From a virus: a stretch of 64,000 bases of DNA. A program made the translations under genes and the position numbers. The notes under the pieces are model-generated. The model did not search any database and was not told the origin of the DNA. It was given only the letters and a program-made list of their open reading frames with translations. Every line of letters starts with the position of its first letter. The stretch's first letter is position 1. Shown here piece by piece: positions 1 through 7,898 of this stretch. The stretch is taken from positions 21,382 to 85,381 of IMG/VR virus record IMGVR_UViG_3300017963_000025, one strand, 5' to 3'.

Positions 1-2
1 AA

Positions 3-353
3 AAGGACAAATGGGGGAATGAGCTTGCATCCCGACACAACCTGTCCGTAAAAAAATCCAAGGTGCTGACCCTGGGCGGTCAGGCCGAATATCTCCGGGT
101 GAAACAGGAAATTCCGGAACGTCGTATCCGGCGCGGGGGCATCGACGATGTTGACCTGATTATGAAAGAGGCGAGAGCGGCGGGAATCATTACGGATGAA
201 AAATCAAAGGGGTGGAAATTTTGCGGGGAGCACATCAAAACGTTGGACGTTATATACGAGTTGTTGGCATCGAACGATCAATACCGACTGAAAACCCAGT
301 GCGATATCATTAAGTTCAGAAAAGACGAATTGAAAGCCGGGGTGACCGATTGA
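3..353 (+). CDS. Hypothetical protein, C-terminal part (cut by left edge)
   Basis: The reading frame is open from the first bases of the window, so this is the 3' part of a longer gene; a GTG at 63 is only an internal candidate start. The visible 116 residues are charged and soluble, with no motif I recognise. The TGA stop overlaps the TTG start of the next nuclease gene, so the two are translationally coupled and part of the DNA-transaction operon. Its function is unknown; the neighbours suggest replication or recombination. Confidence 0.6.
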   Translation, partial: KDKWGNELASRHNLSVKKSKVLTLGGQAEYLRVKQEIPERRIRRGGIDDVDLIMKEARAAGIITDEKSKGWKFCGEHIKTLDVIYELLASNDQYRLKTQCDIIKFRKDELKAGVTD

Positions 354-823
354 GATTATTTTGCAAAGAATGCGGGGGCGTGTTATACGGCTATCCACGA
401 CATTTTCATAAGGGCATGGATACTCTGTGCTCCCTCCGGTGTATGTGGAAGTGGGGGAAAACAAAACGAGTGGTGCCGGATATTCGTGTGCATCATTCCC
501 AGGAATTTGCCGAATTCCGTAGCCGATTTGAGATTATGTTTGCGGAATGGCTGACCGTCAACGGATTCCCTGTGATTTACGAACAGTATTTATTCAGGCT
601 TGGGGATCACGGATCATATACCCCGGATTTTTTTATCCCGGACGCGGGATTTGTGGAAGTCAAAGGCGTGTGGCATCCTGGGCAGCGTAAGAAAATGGAC
701 CGATTTATGGCGGAATATCCGGAAATTCCCATTGTATTGTTGCCGTGGCCGGTGAACATCCAACTATGTCCGCAAACGTTTGCGGACGACGGAGACGTGT
801 CCGATGTACGCAGAATTTTATGA
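350..823 (+). CDS. Endonuclease-I-like PD-(D/E)XK nuclease with N-terminal zinc finger
   Basis: Seen: 157 residues, a CxxC...CxxxC cluster near the N-terminus, then a nuclease core with a Glu in the first helix (RFEIMFAEW), a YTPDFF strand and a FVEVKG strand, giving the E...D...ExK catalytic set. The spacing resembles phage T7 endonuclease I and TnsA-type nucleases (family knowledge). The inferred role is cutting branched DNA or resolving junctions. It starts at TTG overlapping the previous stop. The C-terminus is encoded by the dispersed 16-bp palindrome (residues PQTFAD), so the last dozen residues may be dispensable. Confidence 0.6.
   Translation: MRLFCKECGGVLYGYPRHFHKGMDTLCSLRCMWKWGKTKRVVPDIRVHHSQEFAEFRSRFEIMFAEWLTVNGFPVIYEQYLFRLGDHGSYTPDFFIPDAGFVEVKGVWHPGQRKKMDRFMAEYPEIPIVLLPWPVNIQLCPQTFADDGDVSDVRRIL
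770..785. repeat. Dispersed palindrome 1
   Basis: CCGCAAACGTTTGCGG, inside the 3' end of the nuclease gene and upstream of ATG 804. Perfect, flanked T/A. Confidence 0.9.
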
Positions 824-1775
824 TATGCTTGCTGACTGGCGATTGGGCCGTATCCCCGTTACGGAAGAGAGCAACACGATTGTTCCAAAAAATCCGACAA
901 GTCCGGATGCTCTTGCGGCGGATCGGACACGCCTGTTGGGTCTGGGACCGGACAATGATCAGGAATACGTCGGATTTCCACGGGCAAGCAGTATCCACGA
1001 TACCTGTATTCGCCATCATGTGATCGGATATAGGCACCGTATCCTCCGTTCGAATCGAAGTATCGGGTCAAATCTGAAACTGACATTTTTACAGGGGAGC
1101 GCCATCCACAAACTGGCGCAAAATACGAATGCGTTTTTCGGAGAGGATGAAAAAATCGGTAAGTGGAAATGTTTGGCGTGTGGGAAGACGCACCCGTTTG
1201 GGACGCACCCAGGCCAGTGTGATTATTGCGAAGCCGAAAAACCCGCAGTGACATACAAAGAGAATTACACCAAAATTGACCGACCCGGAAAATTTCAGGC
1301 CACCACCCACCAGGATATGTTTATTCGGGATACGGACGGGGCCATACGGGTGGTGGAATTTAAAACGATGGCCACGTCCACATTTCGGGATTTGGTGTCT
1401 CCGCTGGCGGCACATGAATGGCAGGTCATATTGACATCGACCATGGCGGCGGCGGACCTTGAATTGAGGAAGATTGAGCCGGTTTCCTGTGACTACGCCT
1501 ATATCCTGTACATTTCCAAGGGGCATCTGAAAGGCACGTTTCCATTGAAAATGTTTCGGGTGGACCGAACGGAAAAATTGTGGAGCAGGATTCGGGAAAA
1601 AGTCAGGCTGTTTGCTACCCATACGGCGGAAAAGACCCTGCCGGAACCACATCCGGAGTGTGTGTCATCCGGTTTTGACGCATGGCGGACCCGGATGTGT
1701 CCGTGCAAAAAAATGTGCCAAACATACAGAAATTACAATGATGGTGAAATTCCTGAGTGGGAGGGCGATACATGA
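804..1775 (+). CDS. Cas4/RecB-like 5'-3' exonuclease with Fe-S cluster
   Basis: Seen: 323 residues from ATG 804, chosen over an in-frame TTG at 780 because GGAG lies at a proper distance. Cys68 follows a serine-rich strand, His102 is in GSAIH, Asp171, Glu185-Lys187 are in VEFKT and Gln207 is in the QVILT helix; this is the order of the RecB-family nuclease core. Cys299-x-Cys301-xxx-Cys305 near the C-terminus can pair with Cys68 as in Cas4/AddB iron-sulphur nucleases. A CxxC...CxxC zinc-ribbon insertion lies at residues 123-142. No cas genes or CRISPR array are nearby, so a recombination or DNA-end processing role is likely. Confidence 0.72.
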   Translation: MYAEFYDMLADWRLGRIPVTEESNTIVPKNPTSPDALAADRTRLLGLGPDNDQEYVGFPRASSIHDTCIRHHVIGYRHRILRSNRSIGSNLKLTFLQGSAIHKLAQNTNAFFGEDEKIGKWKCLACGKTHPFGTHPGQCDYCEAEKPAVTYKENYTKIDRPGKFQATTHQDMFIRDTDGAIRVVEFKTMATSTFRDLVSPLAAHEWQVILTSTMAAADLELRKIEPVSCDYAYILYISKGHLKGTFPLKMFRVDRTEKLWSRIREKVRLFATHTAEKTLPEPHPECVSSGFDAWRTRMCPCKKMCQTYRNYNDGEIPEWEGDT

Positions 1776-2257
1776 TCTTGATTGGAGTTGATCCCGGTCT
1801 TGACGGGGCTATGGCTGTTTTGGCAGATGGAAAAGTTGTTTTTTTTGACACTCCCACCATCAACACAAAAAGCGGGAAAAGAAATAAGCGTGAATATAAC
1901 ATTGCTGAGATGGCACAGCGTCTTCGGAAACTGGACGATCCGGATATTAAAGTTTTAATCGCAATAGAAAAAATTCATGCAATGCCAAAGCAGGGAGTTT
2001 CATCCATGTTTAGCATGGGGTTCGGGTTTGGTATTTGGCAAGGAATACTTGCCGCGTATCAAATTCCCTATACGCTGGTTCCGCCGAAAATATGGAAAAA
2101 TAAAATTGTCGGTGTGGGGAAAGACAAGGAAGCATCTCGGCTAAAAGCAATTCAGTTGTTTCCGAAATGTGCCGAACAATTAAAGCGAAAAAAAGACCAT
2201 AATCGGGCCGAAGCCCTTTTAATTGCGGAATACACGCGACAAACACATCAATTATGA
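1772..2257 (+). CDS. RuvC-like Holliday junction resolvase
   Basis: Seen: 161 residues starting at ATG 1772 (GGAGGG upstream, ATGA overlap with the previous stop). The N-terminal strand IGVDPGLDGA, the IAIEK strand and a C-terminal DHNRAEALLIA helix supply the acidic residues expected of the RNase-H fold RuvC superfamily. The central VSSMFSMGFGFG stretch is typical of short phage RuvC proteins. Such enzymes cleave four-way junctions so that branched replicative DNA can be packaged. It ends the recombination gene group before a promoter. Confidence 0.8.
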   Translation: MILIGVDPGLDGAMAVLADGKVVFFDTPTINTKSGKRNKREYNIAEMAQRLRKLDDPDIKVLIAIEKIHAMPKQGVSSMFSMGFGFGIWQGILAAYQIPYTLVPPKIWKNKIVGVGKDKEASRLKAIQLFPKCAEQLKRKKDHNRAEALLIAEYTRQTHQL

Positions 2258-2259
2258 AT

Positions 2260-2275
2260 CCGCAAACGTTTTCGG
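2260..2275. repeat. Dispersed palindrome 2 (one mismatch)
   Basis: CCGCAAACGTTTTCGG immediately after the RuvC-like stop and 8 bp before the -35 box at 2284; the mismatch makes it the canonical PurR-box-like form. Confidence 0.85.
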
Positions 2276-2283
2276 ATTTTCCA

Positions 2284-2312
2284 TTGACAATTTCCCAAAT
2301 AGGATGTATTAT
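2284..2312 (+). promoter_or_regulatory. Promoter upstream of AAA+ gene
   Basis: TTGACA at 2284, a 17-nt spacer and TATTAT at 2307. The spacer contains CCCAAATAGG, the same position-conserved AGG dyad seen in the other promoters of this phage. A one-mismatch copy of the dispersed palindrome ends 8 nt upstream of the -35 box. Confidence 0.75.
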
Positions 2313-2355
2313 AACAAATGTTTTTTTTCAATAATATATTTACGGGGGAATGGGA

Positions 2356-3987
2356 ATGAACCAAGTATCATTGGCACAATATTTGGCTGCGGGATATTCC
2401 GGTATTCATCTGAGAACGGATGATATTCATGAAGCACGGTGCTTCATCATCAATTCGCTAAAATCGGTCGAACTGGCCGAAGGTGACCGAAAGGTCACAA
2501 TGCTGGACCGAATGACGATTTATGAGTGGGAACCCCGTTTTGGGGGTGGAAGACTTGCCGAAATACCAAATGATTATGCAGACGGGGTGTATGACGATGA
2601 TGAATGGGAATCCGAGTCCAAAACAATTGACGATATGTTTATCGCTATGGAAGAGAAGGACCATGCCCTGTGTATCGTTAGGAATTCACGATCCTATTTG
2701 GAGGAAAGTCCGACCAATACCGCAACCAATGCTACGACTATTGCGGCGGCAACGGACGCACTGATTATGGCCAAAGATCGGGGGAGCGCGTTTGTATTTC
2801 TGGGCAGCATATTCAAACCAGCCCAAGAGATAGATTACCTGATTACCGTGGTGGATTCGCCCTACCCCACCCGTCGTGATATCCGAGACAAAGCGCGGGC
2901 CATGGCGGAAAGCGCGGAAATTGTCCCTGACAAAAGAGACAAACAGTACGCGACTTTTGAACGTAGCATTGCCGATGCCGCTATTGCCGGTTCCGGTATG
3001 AGTCACATGGCGGTTGAAAACGCACTGTCATTGTCCATTGCATTGACGGGGGCATTTGATCATCGTATCATCATGAACGAAAAATCCGCCGAAATCCGGA
3101 AATCCGACGTATTAGAATATTTTCCGGTGGATGAGGGATTGAAATATGTTGGTGGGATGGATTTGTTGAAAATGTATCTTTCGAAACGAAAAAACGCATT
3201 GGGAGAGGATGCGGAAAAATTCGGTATCCTTCCCCCGAAAGGCATTTTGTTGGCGGGTATTCCCGGCACCGGAAAAAGTTTGGTGGCGAAGGCCGTATCA
3301 TGTGAGTTTGGATGGCCATGCCTTCGGTTGGATATGGGGAAAGTGTTCCGGTCCTATGTCGGGCAATCCGAAGCGGCTATCCGAAATGCGCTACAAGTGG
3401 CAGAGGCGGTGTCTCCGTGTGTGTTGTTTATTGACGAAATTGAGAAATCCGTTGCCGGGGCCGGATCGGATACGGATTCCGGTACGAGTTCACGGGTGGT
3501 TTCCACGTTGCTCACATGGAGACAGGAAACCACGAAACCCGTTTTTCTGGCGTGTACGGCAAACAAGGTGAGCGCAATCCCCCCGGAATTGATGCGGCAT
3601 GGCAGGTTGGATGCTGTGTTTTTCACAGACACGCCAAACTATGCGGAGCGAGCGGAGATATTCAGAATTCATTTGGAAAAAAAACGGCGCGACCCTGACA
3701 TGTTCGACATTGCGGAATTGGCGGAACAATCGGCAGAGTTTATCGGGTCGGAGATTGAGCAATGCATTATGGATGCGTTATATTCGGCGTTCGACCAGAA
3801 AACCGAAATAACCACGGACCATATTCTCCGGGAAATCCTACAGACCAAACCCCTGTCTGTCAGGAATGCAGAGGAAGTCCGGTACATTCGGGAGTGGGGT
3901 ATGTCGCGTGCAAGGCCCGTGAGTTCGAAATATGACGGGGATAGATCAAGGAAAAAGGGGCGTGTGCTCCGAACAATAAAAAATTAA
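2356..3987 (+). CDS. Ycf46-like AAA+ ATPase
   Basis: Seen: about 543 residues. The N-terminal 190-200 residues are unassigned. The AAA+ module follows with Walker A GIPGTGKS near residue 300, Walker B VLFIDEIEK near 358, and a second-region-of-homology arginine in RHGRLDAVFF. The order and wording match the Ycf46 branch of AAA+ proteins (PKGILL...GTGKS, DEIEK, LLTW). A basic tail ends the protein. ATG 2356 is preferred to ATG 2350 because the GGGGG site abuts 2350. It has its own promoter and opens an operon with the next three genes; it is probably a remodelling ATPase for phage DNA or protein complexes. Confidence 0.8.
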   Translation: MNQVSLAQYLAAGYSGIHLRTDDIHEARCFIINSLKSVELAEGDRKVTMLDRMTIYEWEPRFGGGRLAEIPNDYADGVYDDDEWESESKTIDDMFIAMEEKDHALCIVRNSRSYLEESPTNTATNATTIAAATDALIMAKDRGSAFVFLGSIFKPAQEIDYLITVVDSPYPTRRDIRDKARAMAESAEIVPDKRDKQYATFERSIADAAIAGSGMSHMAVENALSLSIALTGAFDHRIIMNEKSAEIRKSDVLEYFPVDEGLKYVGGMDLLKMYLSKRKNALGEDAEKFGILPPKGILLAGIPGTGKSLVAKAVSCEFGWPCLRLDMGKVFRSYVGQSEAAIRNALQVAEAVSPCVLFIDEIEKSVAGAGSDTDSGTSSRVVSTLLTWRQETTKPVFLACTANKVSAIPPELMRHGRLDAVFFTDTPNYAERAEIFRIHLEKKRRDPDMFDIAELAEQSAEFIGSEIEQCIMDALYSAFDQKTEITTDHILREILQTKPLSVRNAEEVRYIREWGMSRARPVSSKYDGDRSRKKGRVLRTIKN

Positions 3988-4005
3988 CAAGAGAGGAATA
4001 ATTCC

Positions 4006-4968
4006 ATGGCAAAAGCAAAACTTGAAACAAAAACGAATGTGGGGCAGAGTACGATCAGCAAAACCGCGAGATCCCTGTACGATGCGATTATTAGTGCGGA
4101 CAGTGTGATTGATGATTCGTTTGTGTCTTTGGCAGAAAATCTCCACAAGTTCAGTTCGATGGAATACTACCAACAATTCGGGTATTCCAGATTCACAGAG
4201 TTTGCGGAGAAAGAGGTACGGATCGGTTCCCGGAAATCCGAATACATGGTGAAAATATGGAATTTCGTCAAGGATTGTGGTATTCCTACGAAAGAAGTAA
4301 AAAAACTCGGATGGTCAAAGATGAAAGAGGTGGCGCGGGTGGCATCCGTTGAAACCGCAAAGGCGTGGATGGAAAAAGCAAAAATGATGTCCACGCGGGA
4401 TTTAATCGCGGAGGTGAAAAAACACAAAAATCCGTCAAAACCGGGAGATGAAAACGGAAGCACGACCGAGTTTAAATTCACTGTGGACACGGACGAATCC
4501 ACCATTGTCACGGATGCCACTAATTTGGCGAAGACACTCGGAGCGAAAACGGATGCGGATGCCATGCTGGTGATTTGTCAAGAGTGGATGGAGTTCAAGG
4601 GGGAAAGTCCGGTCATCACGCCACTGGATACAATGCTTAAATACATGGCAGCTAATTACGGCGTGATCCTGACGGTTGCGGAACAACCTGAATCTGCGGA
4701 GGTGGCGGCGGAAAAAGAATCAAAAGAATCGGCAAAGAGAAAAGAAACAAAAAAGAAAACAAAACCGGATGCAAAGCCGAAAAAATCCAGAAAAATCGTG
4801 AAGACCGTTCCACCGCCGGATACAAGCTATAGCCCGGAAAGGGAACTGGACCGTATTATCGGAACCGAACCTCCTCCCCCGGAATTTGATTCGTTGGAAT
4901 CAATTATGGCTGGTAGTGCGAAGGAAAAAGGAACGGATGATTTCGATTTGGACGCATTTCTGGGGTAA
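4006..4968 (+). CDS. Hypothetical protein with basic linker and acidic C-terminal tip
   Basis: Seen: 320 residues. A helical N-terminal domain of about 150 residues is followed by a second domain, then a lysine/proline-rich low-complexity linker (about 230-275), and an acidic-hydrophobic end DFDLDAFLG. An acidic tip after a flexible linker is also how single-stranded DNA-binding proteins recruit partners, so a partner-binding tail is a reasonable inference. It lies between the AAA+ gene and a clamp-loader-like gene. No family was recognised. Confidence 0.65.
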   Translation: MAKAKLETKTNVGQSTISKTARSLYDAIISADSVIDDSFVSLAENLHKFSSMEYYQQFGYSRFTEFAEKEVRIGSRKSEYMVKIWNFVKDCGIPTKEVKKLGWSKMKEVARVASVETAKAWMEKAKMMSTRDLIAEVKKHKNPSKPGDENGSTTEFKFTVDTDESTIVTDATNLAKTLGAKTDADAMLVICQEWMEFKGESPVITPLDTMLKYMAANYGVILTVAEQPESAEVAAEKESKESAKRKETKKKTKPDAKPKKSRKIVKTVPPPDTSYSPERELDRIIGTEPPPPEFDSLESIMAGSAKEKGTDDFDLDAFLG

Positions 4969-4971
4969 TTA

Positions 4972-5886
4972 ATGGATACGATTCCGTTTGAAAAAATGCC
5001 TGTTTGGTTGGTGAGGAATGGTGTCCGCACCGGATTAAGATATGCAATTCGTCAATCGGATTGGACCTTGGCGCGGACCTGCCTCGAAAAAATATTGCCA
5101 GATGATGGTATGTCATGGCTACAATGGAATATTCCCATTGCCATTGCCCATGATGCTTGTCATCTCATTCCGTTGATTGCCAAAGTTGATCATGCGGACG
5201 CAGATACATTTAGAAAATTGGTGGCAACGATTACGTTGTCCCCAAAAAATCAGGATGCCTATTCCCTGTCCGTGAGCAGCCCGTTTGAAGAACAGATGCC
5301 AATTGAAACTGAGCAAACCCTGTATTGGATTAGCCGGGGCTATTTTGTACATGAAAGATTGCGAGAGTGGGCAGTTGGGAAAGGGTGTGCCGAGGATGTT
5401 CTTGACCCGATCAATCGTCGTGTGGCTATGGGCGGACGCGCTGAGGACACCAAGACGTTTGTGGCGTGTCATGTGATTCTGGCAAACCGGGAGGTTGAGT
5501 CTCCCCGACTTGGTAAACCAGTGGTTTACCAATTATCTGATGAGTTGCCCTTGGTTTGTTTTGGCCCTGAAGGTCAGGTCGGCCGAGATATTGAGCGTCG
5601 GTTCGAGAAAACGTGTCTGTATAAATACGATATGGATATGATTCATATAATTCGGCTATGGCGTGAATTCATGTATGAGAGGGTACCATTAACGAAACTG
5701 CATCCGGATAGCCGCTACTATAGGAAACGGCTTGAAACGAACACAATATATCAGGATTATTCGGCCCATGATATGTGGGCGTTATGGAAAAAATCATTAA
5801 AACATGATATAACAGAGTGTATTCGATATGTAATTGAAGAGGAGATAAGACAATGGAATTTGTCGGTCCCGTCGCAAAGGCCCTAA
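4972..5886 (+). CDS. Possible clamp-loader/MgsA C-domain-like protein
   Basis: Seen: 304 residues with no P-loop. The segment near residues 20-60 (RYAIRQSDWTLARTCLEKIL followed by a stretch rich in Ala-His) resembles the helical collar domain of RarA/MgsA and clamp loaders, where helices count through paired repeats. This is a weak, pattern-level resemblance. It starts 3 bp after the previous stop and overlaps the ParB-like gene by 34 bp, so it is part of the same operon. It may cooperate with the upstream AAA+ ATPase. Confidence 0.45.
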   Translation: MDTIPFEKMPVWLVRNGVRTGLRYAIRQSDWTLARTCLEKILPDDGMSWLQWNIPIAIAHDACHLIPLIAKVDHADADTFRKLVATITLSPKNQDAYSLSVSSPFEEQMPIETEQTLYWISRGYFVHERLREWAVGKGCAEDVLDPINRRVAMGGRAEDTKTFVACHVILANREVESPRLGKPVVYQLSDELPLVCFGPEGQVGRDIERRFEKTCLYKYDMDMIHIIRLWREFMYERVPLTKLHPDSRYYRKRLETNTIYQDYSAHDMWALWKKSLKHDITECIRYVIEEEIRQWNLSVPSQRP

Positions 5887-6797
5887 AGAAGGACAACGGA
5901 AAAGTGTTCCCCGGTATTCGGTGGGAACACCAGGAGCAAGTCAAATTGCCAATCCGGTTGCTATACTATAATGGTTGGAACCCAAATGAAATGACTGAAA
6001 GCGAGTTTAACGCGCTATCCGGAAACGTGGACGAAGTGGCTATGCTTGACCCCGTGTTGGTCGTGCCGTGGACTACTACCGAACAACAGGTAGAAATCGA
6101 GGATCGTCTTTATACAGCGGATCATGGGCAGGTGGTGACAGACTGTGGAGAGGTGGTGTTCCGTGTCGTGGACGGGGAACACCGAACCGAACAGCAACGG
6201 ATTGCGGATGCGGAGTATATTCCCTGTATCATCGGACATCCGGAACGGTTGGACGAATTCATGCAGAAAAAACAGACCATGCGTATGAACATGATCCGGG
6301 GAAAACTGAACCGGAAAAAGTTCAATGCCCTGGTTGAGGATTTCATAAACAACTACGGGACGGACATGGATGCGTTGCCGGATGAACTTGGGTTTTCGGA
6401 TTCAAAGGAATTCTATCGCATGATTGACGTGGCGCGGGAATCCCTGCCGGAAGACCTTCAGAAAGAATTTGACCGGGTGAAGGACGGTATCACAAACATT
6501 GATGATCTGGGTGCGGTGATCAATCGGTTGTTTTCCGAGTTTGGTGACACCGTACCTGCGAACTATATGATTTTGGATTTCGGAGGCAAGGACCATATCT
6601 GGGTCAAAATATCAGTGGGGAAGTTTGACACCATGCGCCGGGTGGCGGATGACATTCGAAAGCACGGGCATACGTTTGATTCCATGATCTGTCATATTTT
6701 GGAACATCTGAATATCGAAAAATATGTCGAGCGTTATGGGGGTCAGTTGGAATTGATCGAATCACATCCGCAAACGTTTGCGGACGAGGAGGATTGA
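5853..6797 (+). CDS. ParB-like N-domain protein
   Basis: Seen: 314 residues. LPIRLLYYNGWNPNEM, a loop, PVLVVPW and then VVDGEHRTEQQRIADAEYIP reproduce the ParB/Spo0J N-terminal domain pattern (NPN...V.DGEHR..A...G...IP), the CTP-binding/nuclease-like fold. The remaining 180 residues are helical and unassigned. The stop lies just past the dispersed palindrome, which encodes the last residues PQTFAD. In phages ParB-like proteins act in segregation, transcription control or as nicking factors; which one applies here is unknown. It could recognise the palindrome itself. Confidence 0.72.
   Translation: MEFVGPVAKALKKDNGKVFPGIRWEHQEQVKLPIRLLYYNGWNPNEMTESEFNALSGNVDEVAMLDPVLVVPWTTTEQQVEIEDRLYTADHGQVVTDCGEVVFRVVDGEHRTEQQRIADAEYIPCIIGHPERLDEFMQKKQTMRMNMIRGKLNRKKFNALVEDFINNYGTDMDALPDELGFSDSKEFYRMIDVARESLPEDLQKEFDRVKDGITNIDDLGAVINRLFSEFGDTVPANYMILDFGGKDHIWVKISVGKFDTMRRVADDIRKHGHTFDSMICHILEHLNIEKYVERYGGQLELIESHPQTFADEED
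6768..6783. repeat. Dispersed palindrome 3
   Basis: Perfect core in the last codons of the ParB-like gene, just ahead of ATG 6800. Confidence 0.9.
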
Positions 6798-6799
6798 CT

Positions 6800-6952
6800 A
6801 TGGCGTGGGTCGTGAAATGGAAGAGCAAAAAAACAAATATGTCCGGTTCCGCAGGGACATTTCAAGAAAAAGCGGCGGCAAATGATCACGCAAAAAATTT
6901 GAATCGGGATCATAAAGAATTCCACCATTGGGTGGAAAAAATTAAAAAATAA
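6800..6952 (+). CDS. Small basic hypothetical protein (50 aa)
   Basis: ATG at 6800 sits 7 nt after a strong GAGGAGG. The product is rich in Lys, Asn, His and Ala (starts MAWVVKWKSKK and ends WVEKIKK). It is packed between the ParB-like gene and a zinc-ribbon gene. No function can be assigned. Confidence 0.6.
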   Translation: MAWVVKWKSKKTNMSGSAGTFQEKAAANDHAKNLNRDHKEFHHWVEKIKK

Positions 6953-6970
6953 CACAAGCGGAGGGGAAAC

Positions 6971-7183
6971 GTGATTGATTTTGGAATAGGTGATAAAAAG
7001 AAAGTGTCAAGAATATGCTCCGGGTGCGGCTTGCCCATTGAGGAGAGCAAACAGATTAAGGGGTTGCCGAGAAACAAGTGTTTTGTGTGCCAATCATTCG
7101 AATCATACAGCGGACACGAAAAACCACCGTTTTCGTTCAAAATCCCCCGTTTTTGGAAGAGCGAAAAAGATGAAATTAAATGA
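6971..7183 (+). CDS. Small zinc-ribbon protein
   Basis: Seen: 70 residues from GTG 6971 with GGAGGGG upstream. Two knuckles, CSGC and CFVC, about 23 residues apart form a zinc ribbon. It overlaps the terminase small subunit start, so it is read on the packaging transcript. It may bind nucleic acid or protein. Confidence 0.6.
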   Translation: MIDFGIGDKKKVSRICSGCGLPIEESKQIKGLPRNKCFVCQSFESYSGHEKPPFSFKIPRFWKSEKDEIK

Positions 7184-7895
7184 GAAATCCGCCACCATGT
7201 CCGGCAGCAAGGGGGTCATGAAACAACTACGGGAGTACGTATCCCCGGCTGGAAAGAAAGCGTCATGGATGCGTCACCTGAATGACCGGCAGTTGGCGGA
7301 AGTATACCATCGCCTGAAAATGGGACAATCCCCCTATCGGATTGCGAGGATTGTACAGGATGATTGGGGAATGTGTACAAAGTCGGAAGCCCGATCTGTT
7401 GCGCGGACAATCACCAAATTTAAGCATGACATCATCGGTGATATTTCATGTGTCAAAGACCCGAAGACCAAGGAGTGCAAGGATAGTCGCAATGTTAAAA
7501 TTCGTGCCAAGCGGGTGGTTGAAAAGCTGGATACGGTCGGACGCCTCCGCTGGCTTACCGAGGTGCAGACAGACCGGGTGGAAATGTGGGTGGAAAAAGA
7601 GAAGATCACCGGCATCCCCTTGGCACGAACGGACGAGGCAGTAAGAACCTTGGCCGGGTTATTACGGGATTTGAATGATCTGCAAATCAAGTTGGGGTTG
7701 TTGGATGCCCGTGAACCCCAGATCGGGGTTCATATCCAACAGGTGTTCAACAATGTACTTCCCACCGAGACGGCGGAAAGCCTGGGAATGATCAATGCTA
7801 CCAACAAATTCATTGACATGCTGAAATCGGATGATTCCGTGATTGACATACCTGTGGAAGATATCAAGACAACCAGTAATGCGGAGGGGGAGTAA
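7170..7895 (+). CDS. Probable terminase small subunit
   Basis: Seen: 241 residues from ATG 7170 (GGAAGAG upstream). The N-terminal third has a helix-turn-helix-like stretch (NDRQLAEVYHRLKMGQSPYRIARIV), the middle is helical, and the end is acidic. The assignment rests mainly on position directly upstream of the large terminase and on the DNA-binding-like N-domain; no family signature is unambiguous. The small subunit would recognise the packaging site and load the large subunit. Any alternate start upstream of 7170 would run through the zinc-ribbon gene. Confidence 0.6.
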   Translation: MKLNEKSATMSGSKGVMKQLREYVSPAGKKASWMRHLNDRQLAEVYHRLKMGQSPYRIARIVQDDWGMCTKSEARSVARTITKFKHDIIGDISCVKDPKTKECKDSRNVKIRAKRVVEKLDTVGRLRWLTEVQTDRVEMWVEKEKITGIPLARTDEAVRTLAGLLRDLNDLQIKLGLLDAREPQIGVHIQQVFNNVLPTETAESLGMINATNKFIDMLKSDDSVIDIPVEDIKTTSNAEGE

Positions 7896-7898
7896 TCG

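Noticed and set aside
780-1775. Cas4-like gene as sign of a CRISPR-Cas system
   Set aside because: No cas1, cas2 or repeat array in the window; phage Cas4-like nucleases are common without CRISPR.
705-1902. Long leftward open frames opposite the Cas4-like and RuvC-like genes
   Set aside because: They are shadows of the rightward genes: no ribosome sites, low-complexity or improbable composition, and the rightward frames have clear family motifs.
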